This document shows positions 42,954-53,096 of a stretch of DNA of 64,000 nt, piece after piece. The position numbers were made by a program, and so were the translations under genes. Every line of letters begins with the position of its first letter. The first letter of the stretch is position 1. Source of the stretch: Skeletonema tropicum (lineage: Eukaryota > Bacillariophyta > Thalassiosirophyceae > Thalassiosirales > Thalassiosiraceae); the NCBI GenBank assembly GCA_037178625.1, contig CM074128.1:3224001-3288000 (forward strand). The letters are read 5' to 3'. The notes below the pieces were generated by a model. That model worked only from the letters and a program-made list of their open reading frames with translations, was not told where the DNA came from and ran no database searches.

Positions 42954-43459
42954 CTGGCGGGAACTAAATCGTACCTCGCCGCGGTACGATTTATCAAATT
43001 TTACGCACAAAACACTAATAACATGAAAAGAGTCATAAATTCGGCCATGCTACTCGACGAAAATACATAGAGCGGTCTAAAAATAGAATCCCAAACAGTA
43101 TATATACATGATATGATGCAGAAGAGACTATAGTTCGTCGAGATGGAGCACCTATCGACAAATTTGGGACCAATAACTGCTATTTCGATCTAGAATGACG
43201 CATGTCTACGGCATATCTGCATGCCTGTGCTGCTGCTGCTATGCGAGTATACTACCTACAACGTTGACCAGTGGTTCTATCGAAAGCTACTTGTCTATAC
43301 TATCATATTATGGTCGATTATTTGGGATAGGCGTTGACATGGAGGCTCAGAACCATGATATTAGGGTGTAGAATGCGTCGTTTTTGTGTTTTGTTAGTGA
43401 TTTGTGTGGACATGTCTCCGTGGTACGATTTATTTCCGGTACGATTTAGTTCCCGCCAG
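42954..43459. mobile_element. TA-flanked inverted-repeat element 3 (506 bp)
   Basis: Perfect terminal inverted repeats of at least 22 bases starting CTGGCGGGAACTAAATCGTA at both ends, each bordered by TA (42952-42953 and 43460-43461). Extra copies of GGTACGATTTA lie just inside both ends. No coding sequence. It is inserted in the degenerate right flank of the satellite. Confidence 0.85.
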
Positions 43460-43689
43460 TAGCAGGCAACCGGGCAGTGCAAGAAACTCAACTAGCTTTA
43501 AGTAATATGAAGATCAGATTGGATTTTAGTTTCGTCGGAATGAGTAAGAAGAACAAGACACAACTCTGAAAGAAGCCTACAGATTTTGAGTGAGGAGGAG
43601 AGCCAGCTAAATATGAGTAGGAGAGCCAACTAAACAATATGAGTAGGAGACATTCCAGAAAGCTCTTTTTAGGTCATAGCGCTGCTTCT

Positions 43690-43990
43690 TTTGGTTATCT
43701 ATTAATCATGAGCCGCTTGTAGTGGTATATTAAACTTAGTGGTGATAGTAGGAAAGCCCATTAGTGCCCAGCTGTGTAGCTTACAGGTAGCTTACGTAGA
43801 AGCGATACGATAACCATTGTAGCTGACCGAAAGGTCCAATTTGAACCGACCAGCTGACCAGCACCACCTCATTCTACCCCAACGTATCTATCGTCTTAAT
43901 GTGCGCATGAGCCGCTTCTAGTGGACCATTAGAGTTGGTGGTGATAGTACAGAAGCAGTATGACTGCTCAGCTGGGTAGACTGTTCAATT
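43690..43990. repeat. Degenerate satellite monomers beyond the array
   Basis: About two diverged monomers are still recognisable: CATGAGCCGCTTGTAGTGG near 43708, GTAGAAGCGATACGATAACC near 43796, CATGAGCCGCTTCTAGTGG near 43906. The array was therefore once longer or was split from these copies by unrelated sequence and element 3. Confidence 0.8.
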
Positions 43991-44111
43991 TTCATTTGAT
44001 ATTGTTGTTGTTACTATATATGTAACAGAAATTTTAAAGTACGTCTGGTGGGCCCTCTTTGACAACAATTGTTGTCTATATATATGAACGCTTAGTTTTC
44101 AATGTTATGTC

Positions 44112-46940
44112 TCATAGCAACGACTTCTTTTTCTTCTTCTTCTTCGGTTTTGCTGCAGGAGCAACATCAATATTTTCAAACTTCAATTCAACCTTTTCTT
44201 CAACCATATCGTCAACATCAACAAAGTTGCTTTTTGAAAAGGCATTGTTCTCTTTTCGTTGTTGTTGCTCTTCTTCTCTGGCCTTAGCTGCAGCTTCAGC
44301 TAGAGCCTGCTGTTCCTGATATCTCTTCTCTTCTGCGATTCTCTCTTCCTCCTCTTTCCATAGATCTGGTTCAGGGTCTTTTGCAATGGGTCTCCCTGAG
44401 CCAATGACTGAGCTGTGGACCAAACCAAACTTGGAGCCACAGTCAATTAAGATAGGTGGGACAGGACGTTTCTCATCGTTATCCCAAGCTACCATCATAA
44501 CACCATCGTGGCACTTTCCACGCTCTGCACGAAGCTGGTCTGAATGTTTCTTCAACAAATGCTTCTGCAAGAAAGCTTTATCCTTGAACAATTTGCGGCA
44601 AAAATGAAACGAGCATCGAGCACGACCGTCTTCGTCCATGATTTCATGATTCTGCATCCATTGTTCGCGAATGTTTTGCTCAGATGTTTCAATGTCCTTC
44701 GCAGCCATATCAGTTTCTTCGTCTACCACACACCCTGGGCCACGCGCCTCCATAATCTTCGCATCCTCAAGAGCCTTCGCAATGCTATCATTGAGCCTTG
44801 TTACTAACATATCCCTTCCAGCGGCGGCATCTCCTTTCTCTGCTTCAACATCTCCCCCTTCTTCGTCCATCGCGGCGACAGCACCGCTCTCATCGGCTGT
44901 TTTACGGAGGATTTCATCAGCATTTCTCAGTCGAAGATGAATAGTACCGGAAGAATGGGAGTCAGAAAGAACATCGCCCACATCAGTCGCTGATGTGCAA
45001 CCATTGTAAAACGAGAAGAGATGAACTCTACGAAGATAGGCAATCGCTATGTCAAGAATATCCTCGTCATCAGCTGATGCCAATTCATTACCAGGATACA
45101 AAAGTAGCATAAGATCAGATAGCCGATTTCCGGCTTCGATACCACGAGCTTCATCCAGTGTTCCAGAAATTGTTTTGGCATCTTCCTTATCCCCCGAAAT
45201 TCTTTCTCTACTCGAAACTGCAGCAGACAATACTGATACCGGTTGAGATGACGAGATAAGTGACGTCGAAACAAATACCTTGCACCGCTTCGAGGGGAGT
45301 TTTGAGTCATCCTCCTTCTTCTTCTTTGGTGGAGCTCCCCCCTTCCCATCCGCGTCCAACTCGCGTCTACCATAGATATCAGTGCAATCCACTTCCAAAT
45401 CAAGAAAGCGAGGCCGACGATCCTTGTGCCGGTGCCGACTTGCATCCTCGTTTGCTTTTTGAAGATTGTCCAGCATATCCTCTTTGGCAGCCGTCGAGGG
45501 GAATACAGCATACGCATCACGATGGTAGGGAATATGAGAAGACGAGCGTGACGAAGATACAGTCGGAACAAAGACGGAACTACTCCACACGGCAGACGGG
45601 GGTTTGATCTTGCAATAAGACGTCAAACTTGTCAAAAGTTGATCATCCGACACCTGAGATGGCACATCCATGATCTTGACACATGCATCCGATTTCACAA
45701 ATGAGTGCAAATGACCCTTCGCATGATGTTCAATCTTATTGCGATCCTCCTCTGGCAAAACGAGGTGTTGGTTCGAAGCAGGACCATCCATATCATAATT
45801 ATTATAGTCCCGTCTGTAACTCATTGCAGAGGTAGGTTTGTTCCCAACCCCCAACCGACAGCTACCAACAAAGTTACATCTTGGAGGTCCCAAATAATCT
45901 GGACAATCTGGATCCTTCTTCGGGATAACCCCTGCCTGCATATCTTCCAATGATTGCAATATCTCCTTTTTCAATTCAGCTGCCTCTTCATTGGCACGAG
46001 TTCGTTCCTTTTTCGCCTGACAGTACGTTTCGAGTGGTGATAGACGCCTTCGAAACCATGGTTCATCAATATGTGAATTGAAGAATTGTCGGACGTATTC
46101 TAGGCAGTACTTGGAATTATATTCCTCGTAAGCTTCGGCCTCGGCCTCTTCGCTTTCAAAGATGGGGGGAGGCTGTGGTGCTGTTTCTTGTGTTGAGGGT
46201 GCGCCTCCTTCTGTATTATCCTCCGTATTGTCTCCCTGTGCAGCGGCGCCATTGCCCTCAGCAGTTGAATTGATTTCCTTCGATGGGTCATCATCTTTCG
46301 CAGCATCATCACCATTATCATCATTTGACATGTCAACATCCATCTTCTCCTTATCCTCATCATTAGCCGTCTCATCAGCTGCAATGTCCTTCTTCGCCTG
46401 CTCCTCCAACTCCTTCTTCCAAATAAACTGACAAAGCAGGGGCTGTTCGACATATCTTAGGGAGGGATCTTCCCTGTTTTCACGATGAAATCCTCCCCCC
46501 CGCCCAGAAGAAGAAGAAGAATGCTTATTATTATGGTAATGATGTCCATCTTCGTCATGTCCATAGCTTCGACTGCGATGTCTCCTCCCCCCACCACCGC
46601 CTCGCCTGTTGTAATCATTATAGTGTCCTCTCGAGTGATGATGATGTCTAGAAGAGGAGCGATGATGGTGGTGACTATCGTCATGATCTCCCACCGAATG
46701 ACTCCTACTGCGCTTTCGGCCACGTCGATGATGATGATGATCCTCCCCCCCACCACCAGAAGAAGTGGATCGACCCCTTCGTCGACTGCTGTCAAAGTTG
46801 CCATCGCCATTGGGTGGTGTCATTGCGCCTGACGACCCGCCGGTGGCTGCACCGCCTTCGCCCATCTCATGGTCATTGTTGCGATCGGCGAATGCAGACG
46901 ATGATCCTGGGACCTCGCGGCCAAATTCATCTATCGGCAT
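44112..46940 (-). CDS. ARS2: SERRATE/ARS2 homologue
   Basis: Nuclear cap-binding-complex partner that directs capped RNAs to microRNA processing, decay or export. The 942-residue single-exon protein starts MPIDEFGREVPG. Residues about 45-150 are rich in Arg, Ser and His (RS-like). A conserved N-terminal block follows with YNSKYCLEYVRQFFNSHIDEPWFRRRLSPLE near 275-310. The middle is acidic and variable. Near residue 772 there is a C2H2 zinc finger (CSFHFCRKLF..FLQKHLLKKHSD), then a charged helical region and a Lys-rich C-terminus ending KKKKKKSLL. This order matches SERRATE in plants and ARS2 in animals. It shares a short promoter region with the G-patch gene. Confidence 0.88.
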   Translation of the reverse strand: MPIDEFGREVPGSSSAFADRNNDHEMGEGGAATGGSSGAMTPPNGDGNFDSSRRRGRSTSSGGGGEDHHHHRRGRKRSRSHSVGDHDDSHHHHRSSSRHHHHSRGHYNDYNRRGGGGGRRHRSRSYGHDEDGHHYHNNKHSSSSSGRGGGFHRENREDPSLRYVEQPLLCQFIWKKELEEQAKKDIAADETANDEDKEKMDVDMSNDDNGDDAAKDDDPSKEINSTAEGNGAAAQGDNTEDNTEGGAPSTQETAPQPPPIFESEEAEAEAYEEYNSKYCLEYVRQFFNSHIDEPWFRRRLSPLETYCQAKKERTRANEEAAELKKEILQSLEDMQAGVIPKKDPDCPDYLGPPRCNFVGSCRLGVGNKPTSAMSYRRDYNNYDMDGPASNQHLVLPEEDRNKIEHHAKGHLHSFVKSDACVKIMDVPSQVSDDQLLTSLTSYCKIKPPSAVWSSSVFVPTVSSSRSSSHIPYHRDAYAVFPSTAAKEDMLDNLQKANEDASRHRHKDRRPRFLDLEVDCTDIYGRRELDADGKGGAPPKKKKEDDSKLPSKRCKVFVSTSLISSSQPVSVLSAAVSSRERISGDKEDAKTISGTLDEARGIEAGNRLSDLMLLLYPGNELASADDEDILDIAIAYLRRVHLFSFYNGCTSATDVGDVLSDSHSSGTIHLRLRNADEILRKTADESGAVAAMDEEGGDVEAEKGDAAAGRDMLVTRLNDSIAKALEDAKIMEARGPGCVVDEETDMAAKDIETSEQNIREQWMQNHEIMDEDGRARCSFHFCRKLFKDKAFLQKHLLKKHSDQLRAERGKCHDGVMMVAWDNDEKRPVPPILIDCGSKFGLVHSSVIGSGRPIAKDPEPDLWKEEEERIAEEKRYQEQQALAEAAAKAREEEQQQRKENNAFSKSNFVDVDDMVEEKVELKFENIDVAPAAKPKKKKKKKSLL

Positions 46941-47225
46941 GATAATAGTACTTATATGATTGCAGTGCTAGTTAGTTGGTCAAGCTCAAGCTCATCTATC
47001 CGTCTACTACCACGTACGCGTGCGGAAGATCTTCATGATCCGGACCTACTTATTTTGACCTGTCCAATTTTGAGAGGATTTCAGAAGGACGGACAGAACG
47101 CAGCCAGTGAAACAAAACATTCTTTCAAAATTTGCCAGCAGATGAAGAGCTCAATGGTACTTTTGCAAGCAAGTCTACTGATCTGAAACAAAAGAAGCAG
47201 TGAAGCAACTCTACTATTCAACAAC
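46941..47225. promoter_or_regulatory. Shared promoter of SERRATE/ARS2 and PINX1-like genes
   Basis: Only 285 bases separate the divergent start codons of two nuclear RNA-related genes, so they probably share a bidirectional promoter. No specific motif can be assigned. Confidence 0.45.
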
Positions 47226-47957
47226 ATGACAATCGTAGCATCACAAGACACACGCAACTCCAACTGGGCAGACAGCTCATTCGGGCGCAAAATGCTCGAA
47301 AAGATGGGATGGAAGGGCGATGGAGTCGGGCTCGGCAAAAATCAACAGGGTACTTCCACACATTTACGTGCTGTCAAACGAGCCGAATCACTGGGGATTG
47401 GGGCTCAAACGGATTCCTTTGGGGATAGTGGATGGCAGCAGACGAATGCGGCTTTTCATGGAGTATTGGCCAATTTGAAGAAGGAGCACAGCAATAACAA
47501 CAGTAGTGATGATGCTGACGACAGTAAGGAAGCACGGAAGAAACGAAAGAAGGAAGAGAAAAAACGCAAAAAGAAGGAGGAAAAACGACGAGCCAAGGCT
47601 GCTGCCGCTGCTGCCGATGGCAGTACAAGTAATAATGATGGTGTCACTGGAATCAGGCTTGCACAAAACAAAGTGCAAGCAGGGCACGCTCGAAAGATGA
47701 GAGAAGCAAAAGATATTAAAAACAAGAGTGCTGCGGACATGGCGGCCATCTTTGGTGTCAAGGCGGACTTTTACAAGCAACCAAAAGAGTGGGTGACAAC
47801 AACAACAACATCATCATCTTCGGCAGAAGTTACAGATGCATCCACTGAAGTGAAAGAACAGAAAAAGGCAAAGAAGAGTAGTAAAGAGAAGAAGAAGAGA
47901 AAACACTCATCTGACGATGAAGGGACAAAAGAAAAGAGGAAGAAATCGAAAAAATAA
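47226..47957 (+). CDS. PINX1: PINX1/Pxr1-like G-patch protein
   Basis: Nucleolar G-patch protein. In other eukaryotes PINX1/Pxr1 activates a DEAH helicase in pre-rRNA and snoRNA processing and can inhibit telomerase. Residues about 18-60 read FGRKMLEKMGWKGDGVGLGKNQQGTSTHLRAV, the family's G-patch with the GWKxGxGLGKxxxG pattern. DSGWQQTNAAFHGVLANL follows, also typical. The C-terminal half is very basic (long KKRKKEEKKRKKKEEK runs), as in the family. 243 residues, within the usual range. It is head to head with the SERRATE gene. Confidence 0.88.
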   Translation: MTIVASQDTRNSNWADSSFGRKMLEKMGWKGDGVGLGKNQQGTSTHLRAVKRAESLGIGAQTDSFGDSGWQQTNAAFHGVLANLKKEHSNNNSSDDADDSKEARKKRKKEEKKRKKKEEKRRAKAAAAAADGSTSNNDGVTGIRLAQNKVQAGHARKMREAKDIKNKSAADMAAIFGVKADFYKQPKEWVTTTTTSSSSAEVTDASTEVKEQKKAKKSSKEKKKRKHSSDDEGTKEKRKKSKK

Positions 47958-48001
47958 AGTAATTTTAGGCTATCAAATATTGTAACAATACCATCATATC
48001 C

Positions 48002-49036
48002 CTAATTCCTACAAGTCATCTCTCCAGAGAATCTACCGCATGGCACTAGAGTTGACGATGCCCCCAACAAACCAGTCTTCTTCTCAACTCGTAGCAGACC
48101 CCCGGGGATTACTTTCACTCCCGTGGTAGGTGACGACGATTTTTCATCCATCATCATCAACTTCCCAGGCTCGTTACCATACCCAACGCTGATATCACCA
48201 TAAACAAAGCCTTCAGGTATACTGTACGTGCTTGAGGTCTTCGATGTCGCTGGCTCACCCTGAGACCAAAACACATTCTGAATAGTCCCAGTGGTTGTAA
48301 TCGTCCTTCGATATCCTCTAATTGGGATACCAATACGGATAGTTTTACCATCATCACTTAATTTCCACTGTCCAGGAATATCGGTCGAGCATACTTCATC
48401 AACTTGACATTCATCGTCATCGTCAGAATCAATAGCAGATCCGCATATCGCAACAGCTCCATCTTCTAATAATTGAATTTGTATCTTTGCTGTAGGCTCT
48501 GTCGGCAATGAGACTCCCAAACCTAATTGTCTATCACGAACTGAAACATTGGATTTGCTCCCATAGAGATCATTCGAAGGATCACGATCCGGAACACCAG
48601 TGAGGTAGAGCCCTAGTTCCCACGTAGTGTCTGTAAGAACCTGAGTATTCAGCGGTGCACCCTTGGCTGTCTTGACTAACGCCGGAGAAGCAGCAACAGC
48701 CTGCTGTCGACGTTGTTGCGCCTCCTGTTGCTTTTGTAATTGTTGTGATTCAATCCACCGTTTCTGAACTTCCGTTTGCTCCGGTTTTTGTGTTGGTAGA
48801 CCAAAGTTTTCATTCATGGTATCTTCCGGTCCTTCGATGGATCCCTTGACACCATCTCTGGAGAGACTTTCGTCATTTGAAAATGCATCTTTGAATATGT
48901 TGTCTAGAAATCCCATGTGCAAGGAACTCGAACGAGCAGTATTCCTTGACAAAGATGATTGCTGGAATCCATTGACCACCGCCGCCAAGGAGAAGGCCAA
49001 CAGAAAAAGTTGCAGTCTGCAGTTATTGGATGGCAT
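48002..49036 (-). CDS. Plastid-targeted protein of unknown function
   Basis: Translation probably begins at the ATG at 49036; an upstream in-frame ATG at 49063 would add nine residues. The signal peptide LQLFLLAFSLAAVVNGF ends in the NGF variant of the plastid motif. After a transit-like stretch the sequence reads HMGFLDNIFKDAFSNDESLS, a short segment that recurs in many algal plastid proteins. A Gln-rich helix (WIESQQLQKQQEAQQRRQQ) follows. The C-terminal 200 residues look like a beta-rich domain (DTTWELGLYLTGVPDRDPSNDLYG, PGQWKLSDDGKTIRIGIPIRGY). I do not recognise a family with known function. Confidence 0.72.
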   Translation of the reverse strand: MPSNNCRLQLFLLAFSLAAVVNGFQQSSLSRNTARSSSLHMGFLDNIFKDAFSNDESLSRDGVKGSIEGPEDTMNENFGLPTQKPEQTEVQKRWIESQQLQKQQEAQQRRQQAVAASPALVKTAKGAPLNTQVLTDTTWELGLYLTGVPDRDPSNDLYGSKSNVSVRDRQLGLGVSLPTEPTAKIQIQLLEDGAVAICGSAIDSDDDDECQVDEVCSTDIPGQWKLSDDGKTIRIGIPIRGYRRTITTTGTIQNVFWSQGEPATSKTSSTYSIPEGFVYGDISVGYGNEPGKLMMMDEKSSSPTTGVKVIPGGLLRVEKKTGLLGASSTLVPCGRFSGEMTCRN

Positions 49037-49162
49037 GGTTGTTTGTTTGGGACAACACATCATAAGAATTTACTCCCATGTTGTATGTGAAGATATTGGT
49101 TCAAGAAGACTGCTTTTTCATCTTTCATCTTCACGAGCCAAATAAGCAAGCAAGGCAGGAGG

Positions 49163-50959
49163 TTGTTTCTGCTGCCAACACGTCACACGATGTCACTTCA
49201 GTGCCGTAAGATGAGGTATGCAAGTGTCACACCATTCCCCTCCTTGCTTGCTCTGTATTTCCAGCTTTCAACTCAACGCCACAACGCAAAGCACGCATTG
49301 CCATTGCTTGAGCGGTTGAGGCAGGGAAGCAATACCTGGCAGAATTCAACCTGGCAGCTGACTGTAGATGAAGATGAGACATGCATATCTACAATGAGTG
49401 ATGGCAGTGCTTTTGGTAGAACGAGGAGGAGGAGGAGATCTACATTTTCTTTCAATGAAAAGATTCTCGGTACAACTATCCTTCTCATCACAGCTGTGCC
49501 GTTCGTTCTACATCAACACATTGCTCGCGAAGAAGTAAATCATCATCCCTATCACCGTCCTACACAGACCTCCACGACAGTCAACAGAAACTTTGGGTCA
49601 GCCATCAAGAGTGGCGGCCACGTGCGTTACTCTATCGATGGAGAATACACATATGATGGGGACCTTCCTGCTGATATTGGAGATACTGGACGAACACTTC
49701 TCTTGAGTGCATTGCAAGAAAGGCCAGTTTGGGATGAGGAGCTTGTTCCTCAGTTGGAACATGAACGATGTGATAGATACTTTATTTACAAAGACTACGA
49801 TAGCAACACAACAACTTACAAGGGGAGAAAACGAAGGAGAGTTTTCATGGGATCACTTATTGCCGATGATAGTTGGCACACACTTGCGACTGTTGCAATG
49901 GAAACATATGGCATTTACACTGCTGTGGCATTTGTGGAGAGCAATCGTACTCAAACAGGTATTCCACGCAAATCACGATTTGTCAAGGGCACTCTTGATC
50001 ACAAATTACTTGTGGAGAGCAATATGTTTGGGCCAGGGACGCAGGTACTAGTTGAGCACTTTAGCCACGAAGGAGAGGTAGAGGGCCTAGGACTCATCCG
50101 AGAACATATGCAACGTGATAGGATTCTCAAACTGTGGAAACAGGCAGGCATGACTCCAGATGATGTTGGTATACTGGCCGACGCTGATGAAACAGTATCA
50201 CGAGACTTTTTACGGGCAATCCAATCTTGTGATTTTCCTCAGTTTGACGCCGAAACAGAGAATTGTGATACTCCCAAAGTAGCAGTAGCATCCATGGTGT
50301 TTGAGGGAAGTCCGGAATGTATGACTGTGACAAGGAAGTGGATGCATCCTGATATCATATTGGGGAAATGTATAGAAGGAATTGGCGACGACCCCTTCAA
50401 GTTGACTGATGATCAGAGACATCGACCTTTTGCATGGAGAAAACCAATCTTTACAAAGAAAGGCAACTACTCTGGCTGGCCCAAAGAAAAGACAACGTAC
50501 CCTTTATGGAATGCAGCTGACTTCCGAAGAGATCAAGGCGGGTTCAAGTTCATATTTGAGGACGTCAGCTATCTACGCTTTCGAATGGGTCATGGCGGAT
50601 TTCACTTTCACAATTTCTTTGACACCACGAAGCAACTGAGAACTAAGTACAGAACATACGGGCACCCTGTACCGGAAGCTAATAATTTGACCATCAGCGA
50701 GATACATCCCGACTTGGACCTTTTCGTGGATTGTGCTTTGAACCGTAATGTAACGTCCAACAAGCACAAAACACTGACAACAAGGTTGGAGGAATTTGAG
50801 GGTCGTATACCCATCGCTTACACAATCAACGGCTACTCCTTGGCCAGGCATAAGGAAATGGGACAAATTTTGCTGGAGGATGAGCTTGGGCACGGCAAAT
50901 CATGGCACGATAATCCTGTCTCGCCCGTAGGCAAGAAGAAAGCTGAAACTATTGGATAA
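49163..50959 (+). CDS. Type II membrane glycosyltransferase-like protein (GT17-like)
   Basis: Translation probably starts at 49394 (MSDGSAFGRTRRRRR), giving 521 residues with a basic cytosolic tail and a single membrane anchor (ILGTTILLITAVPFVL), a type II Golgi topology. The in-frame ATG at 49163 would add 77 residues. The lumenal domain has RRVFMGSLIADDSWHTLATVAMETYG, VAFVESN, GMTPDDVGILADADETVSRDFLRA and LRFRMGHGGFHFHNFF. The ADADE motif with an acidic cluster is like the metal-binding DxD of GT17-type enzymes (beta-1,4-mannosyl-glycoprotein GlcNAc transferase). Several Asn-X-Thr/Ser sites suggest glycosylation. The family is abundant in diatoms; the substrate is unknown. Confidence 0.75.
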   Translation: MFLLPTRHTMSLQCRKMRYASVTPFPSLLALYFQLSTQRHNAKHALPLLERLRQGSNTWQNSTWQLTVDEDETCISTMSDGSAFGRTRRRRRSTFSFNEKILGTTILLITAVPFVLHQHIAREEVNHHPYHRPTQTSTTVNRNFGSAIKSGGHVRYSIDGEYTYDGDLPADIGDTGRTLLLSALQERPVWDEELVPQLEHERCDRYFIYKDYDSNTTTYKGRKRRRVFMGSLIADDSWHTLATVAMETYGIYTAVAFVESNRTQTGIPRKSRFVKGTLDHKLLVESNMFGPGTQVLVEHFSHEGEVEGLGLIREHMQRDRILKLWKQAGMTPDDVGILADADETVSRDFLRAIQSCDFPQFDAETENCDTPKVAVASMVFEGSPECMTVTRKWMHPDIILGKCIEGIGDDPFKLTDDQRHRPFAWRKPIFTKKGNYSGWPKEKTTYPLWNAADFRRDQGGFKFIFEDVSYLRFRMGHGGFHFHNFFDTTKQLRTKYRTYGHPVPEANNLTISEIHPDLDLFVDCALNRNVTSNKHKTLTTRLEEFEGRIPIAYTINGYSLARHKEMGQILLEDELGHGKSWHDNPVSPVGKKKAETIG

Positions 50960-51250
50960 AAAAGGCAAATGATACTTCGCAAGACACCTTCTATGGAAGT
51001 CTGTATGCGCGATATTATTGTTATCTTTCTATAGCATATGTAAAAATTGGTATTCAAATGCACCTCATGACAAGGCCCTTGAACGAGACAAGCAAGTGTT
51101 CTGCTGCAGTATAGCTGCTATCTAGAGCGCTGAAGGAGAAACCAAGCTATCTATGGAGACTCGGGAAATTTTCTCGAAAATGCAGATATTGATATGTTTT
51201 GGAATGAAATAGCACTTGTGGATTGAAATGCACACGAGGGTTGAAGAGGT

Positions 51251-52535
51251 CTAACCCCTCCATGCCGTATTGGCAAAAATGATACCGTCGTACCTAAATG
51301 ATAGTGGAAATATGAAGTTTAGTTCAGCCATGGCGTAATAGTTCAAAACATGACACACTTGTTTTCACTTACCTGTCAGGATTGTTCTTGAGGCCAATCT
51401 TCTTGGCCGAACTCTCCCAATACCTAACTTTTCCACGAGAAGTATCAATCATCTTGTAATGATCATACTTCTCCCGAACACTTTCAGGAACCATAGGACA
51501 AGTCTTGAAGTGGATTCTTTGCCAGGCACATACCTCTCGGTAAATGTTTGTGAGGCGGAGAGGGAAGAATGCTGCTTTGGACGCAGACTTGCGTCGACAA
51601 TCGGCACAATAGACACAACGGAAACCCACTCGGCCGGGGTAGTGTCTTTGGGTGGAAGAAGAAGACGTAGCAGTGTTGGATGACGCAGCTGCAGCGATAC
51701 TTGCTGAGGCAGAAGCAAATGACTCCCGACGAGCAGATGCAGCTCTAGTAGTGGGAAGACGTGCGGGTTCAGCACTCTTTCGTTTCTTGGTAGCACGGTA
51801 ATCTTCATCCTCCTCCTCCTCACCCTCACTATCGGAGTCTGAGATTTGAGGCACAACAAATATTTCAAGCAACTCCTTCCTCACGTACTGATGAAGTTTG
51901 TTAACTTCATCTACGTCATCATCAATGGCAAGACGATCAGGATGGAAGAGTGAGTTTGGTAGGGCGTGGCTATCGGACGTTGTAGGATCCTCCGCCACAT
52001 CAATACTTCTCAACAATGCCCCTTCTTGGTCATTATGAAAGTGTTCATTTTTTTCAGATGACATCATTTTCATTGCCACATCGACGACGGTGCCACGTTG
52101 TTGAGGGGGGCATCCCGCGCCGAGAGTCTTCAGGAAACAAAGTGCTTGTGCCGCCTCCATTACACTACCCTCGTCATGATGGTCGGCCGTAATGTTGTGA
52201 CAGCCCGGCACCAAAGACGCTGCCGACGGGGCGTAGGCGGGATGGCCGCAGACGCCTCCAGATGACGGCGATGTGAAAGTTGCGGTAGATGAAGGAGCTG
52301 GATAGTACCCAAAGCCAGGGAAAGTAGTGTTTCCAGAGGCAGCGATATCAGCACTTTCAACAGAGACGTTTTGTTGGCTGAGCAACTGTTGCTCAAATTC
52401 ATCGCCGGTGGGAGTAACAACGGTATAGACAGAGTTCGCAGCAGCCGCCGCCGCCGCCTCAGCCGCTGCAGCAGACGCAGCGGAAGGGTTCGGATGAGAC
52501 CAGTTGTTGAACTCCATCATTACTTTCGGCCACAA
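51251..52535 (-). CDS. Putative Cys/His zinc-binding protein of a diatom family
   Basis: Exon 1 (51373-52535) and a tiny exon 2 (51251-51293) joined by a 79-bp intron (GTAAGT..TTTAG) give 401 residues ending YDGIIFANTAWRG. The N-terminal 300 residues are low in complexity (poly-Ala, Ser-rich and an acidic stretch DSDSEGEEEEDED). The C-terminal 100 residues look conserved: GRVGFRCVYCADCRRKSASKAAFFPLRLTNIYREVCAWQRIHFKTCPMVPESVREKY, with Cys/His spacing suggesting a zinc-binding fold. I have seen this arrangement only as an uncharacterised protein type in diatoms. Nuclear location and DNA binding are possible. Confidence 0.65.
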
Positions 52536-53096
52536 TGCGATGATGTTGAGAGCCGGGACTGCCTCTTCGTGCGTCTGTGCAACTTCAAAAAAGTGAAGTC
52601 CATAGCAGGTACGCAGTGGGCGTGTCCTTATTGTCCGATTAACGAGCGAACAGCTGTTTAGAATTGAGAATTCCTGCCGAAATCAAACAGCTGCAAGGAA
52701 TGTCAGCTGTTGAACAGAGCGGCCATGGACACGTCAAGCTTGTGGTAGACAGATCAGTAGAGAAGAGGAAGACAGCGGCCACAGCGTGAACACGTCATTC
52801 ACCACCAGCAAGGCGCGCCAATTTTCAAAGTATTACCCTTATTTTTGTTACCGTATATACGGGTATCTAAATACTAGGTCGAGCGAAAACAAAAATAACG
52901 ACATCTCAAGCTCTTGCTCTCAACGCATGCATAACATCCATGACGATGAGATGTGCGCCTAGCGAGATTGAGGAGTTGACAGATCTATCCCCACCAAACT
53001 CGTTGTCGAGTTGCACTTCTTTTATTTAGCCGGCCACCTTGTGCATCAGTGAAAGACTCATATCATAAATATAGGATTACAGCGAACACACAAAAC
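52536..53096. promoter_or_regulatory. Divergent intergenic region
   Basis: About 560 bases between two divergent genes of unknown function. It presumably holds both promoters. No RNA gene, repeat or element is seen. Confidence 0.4.
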
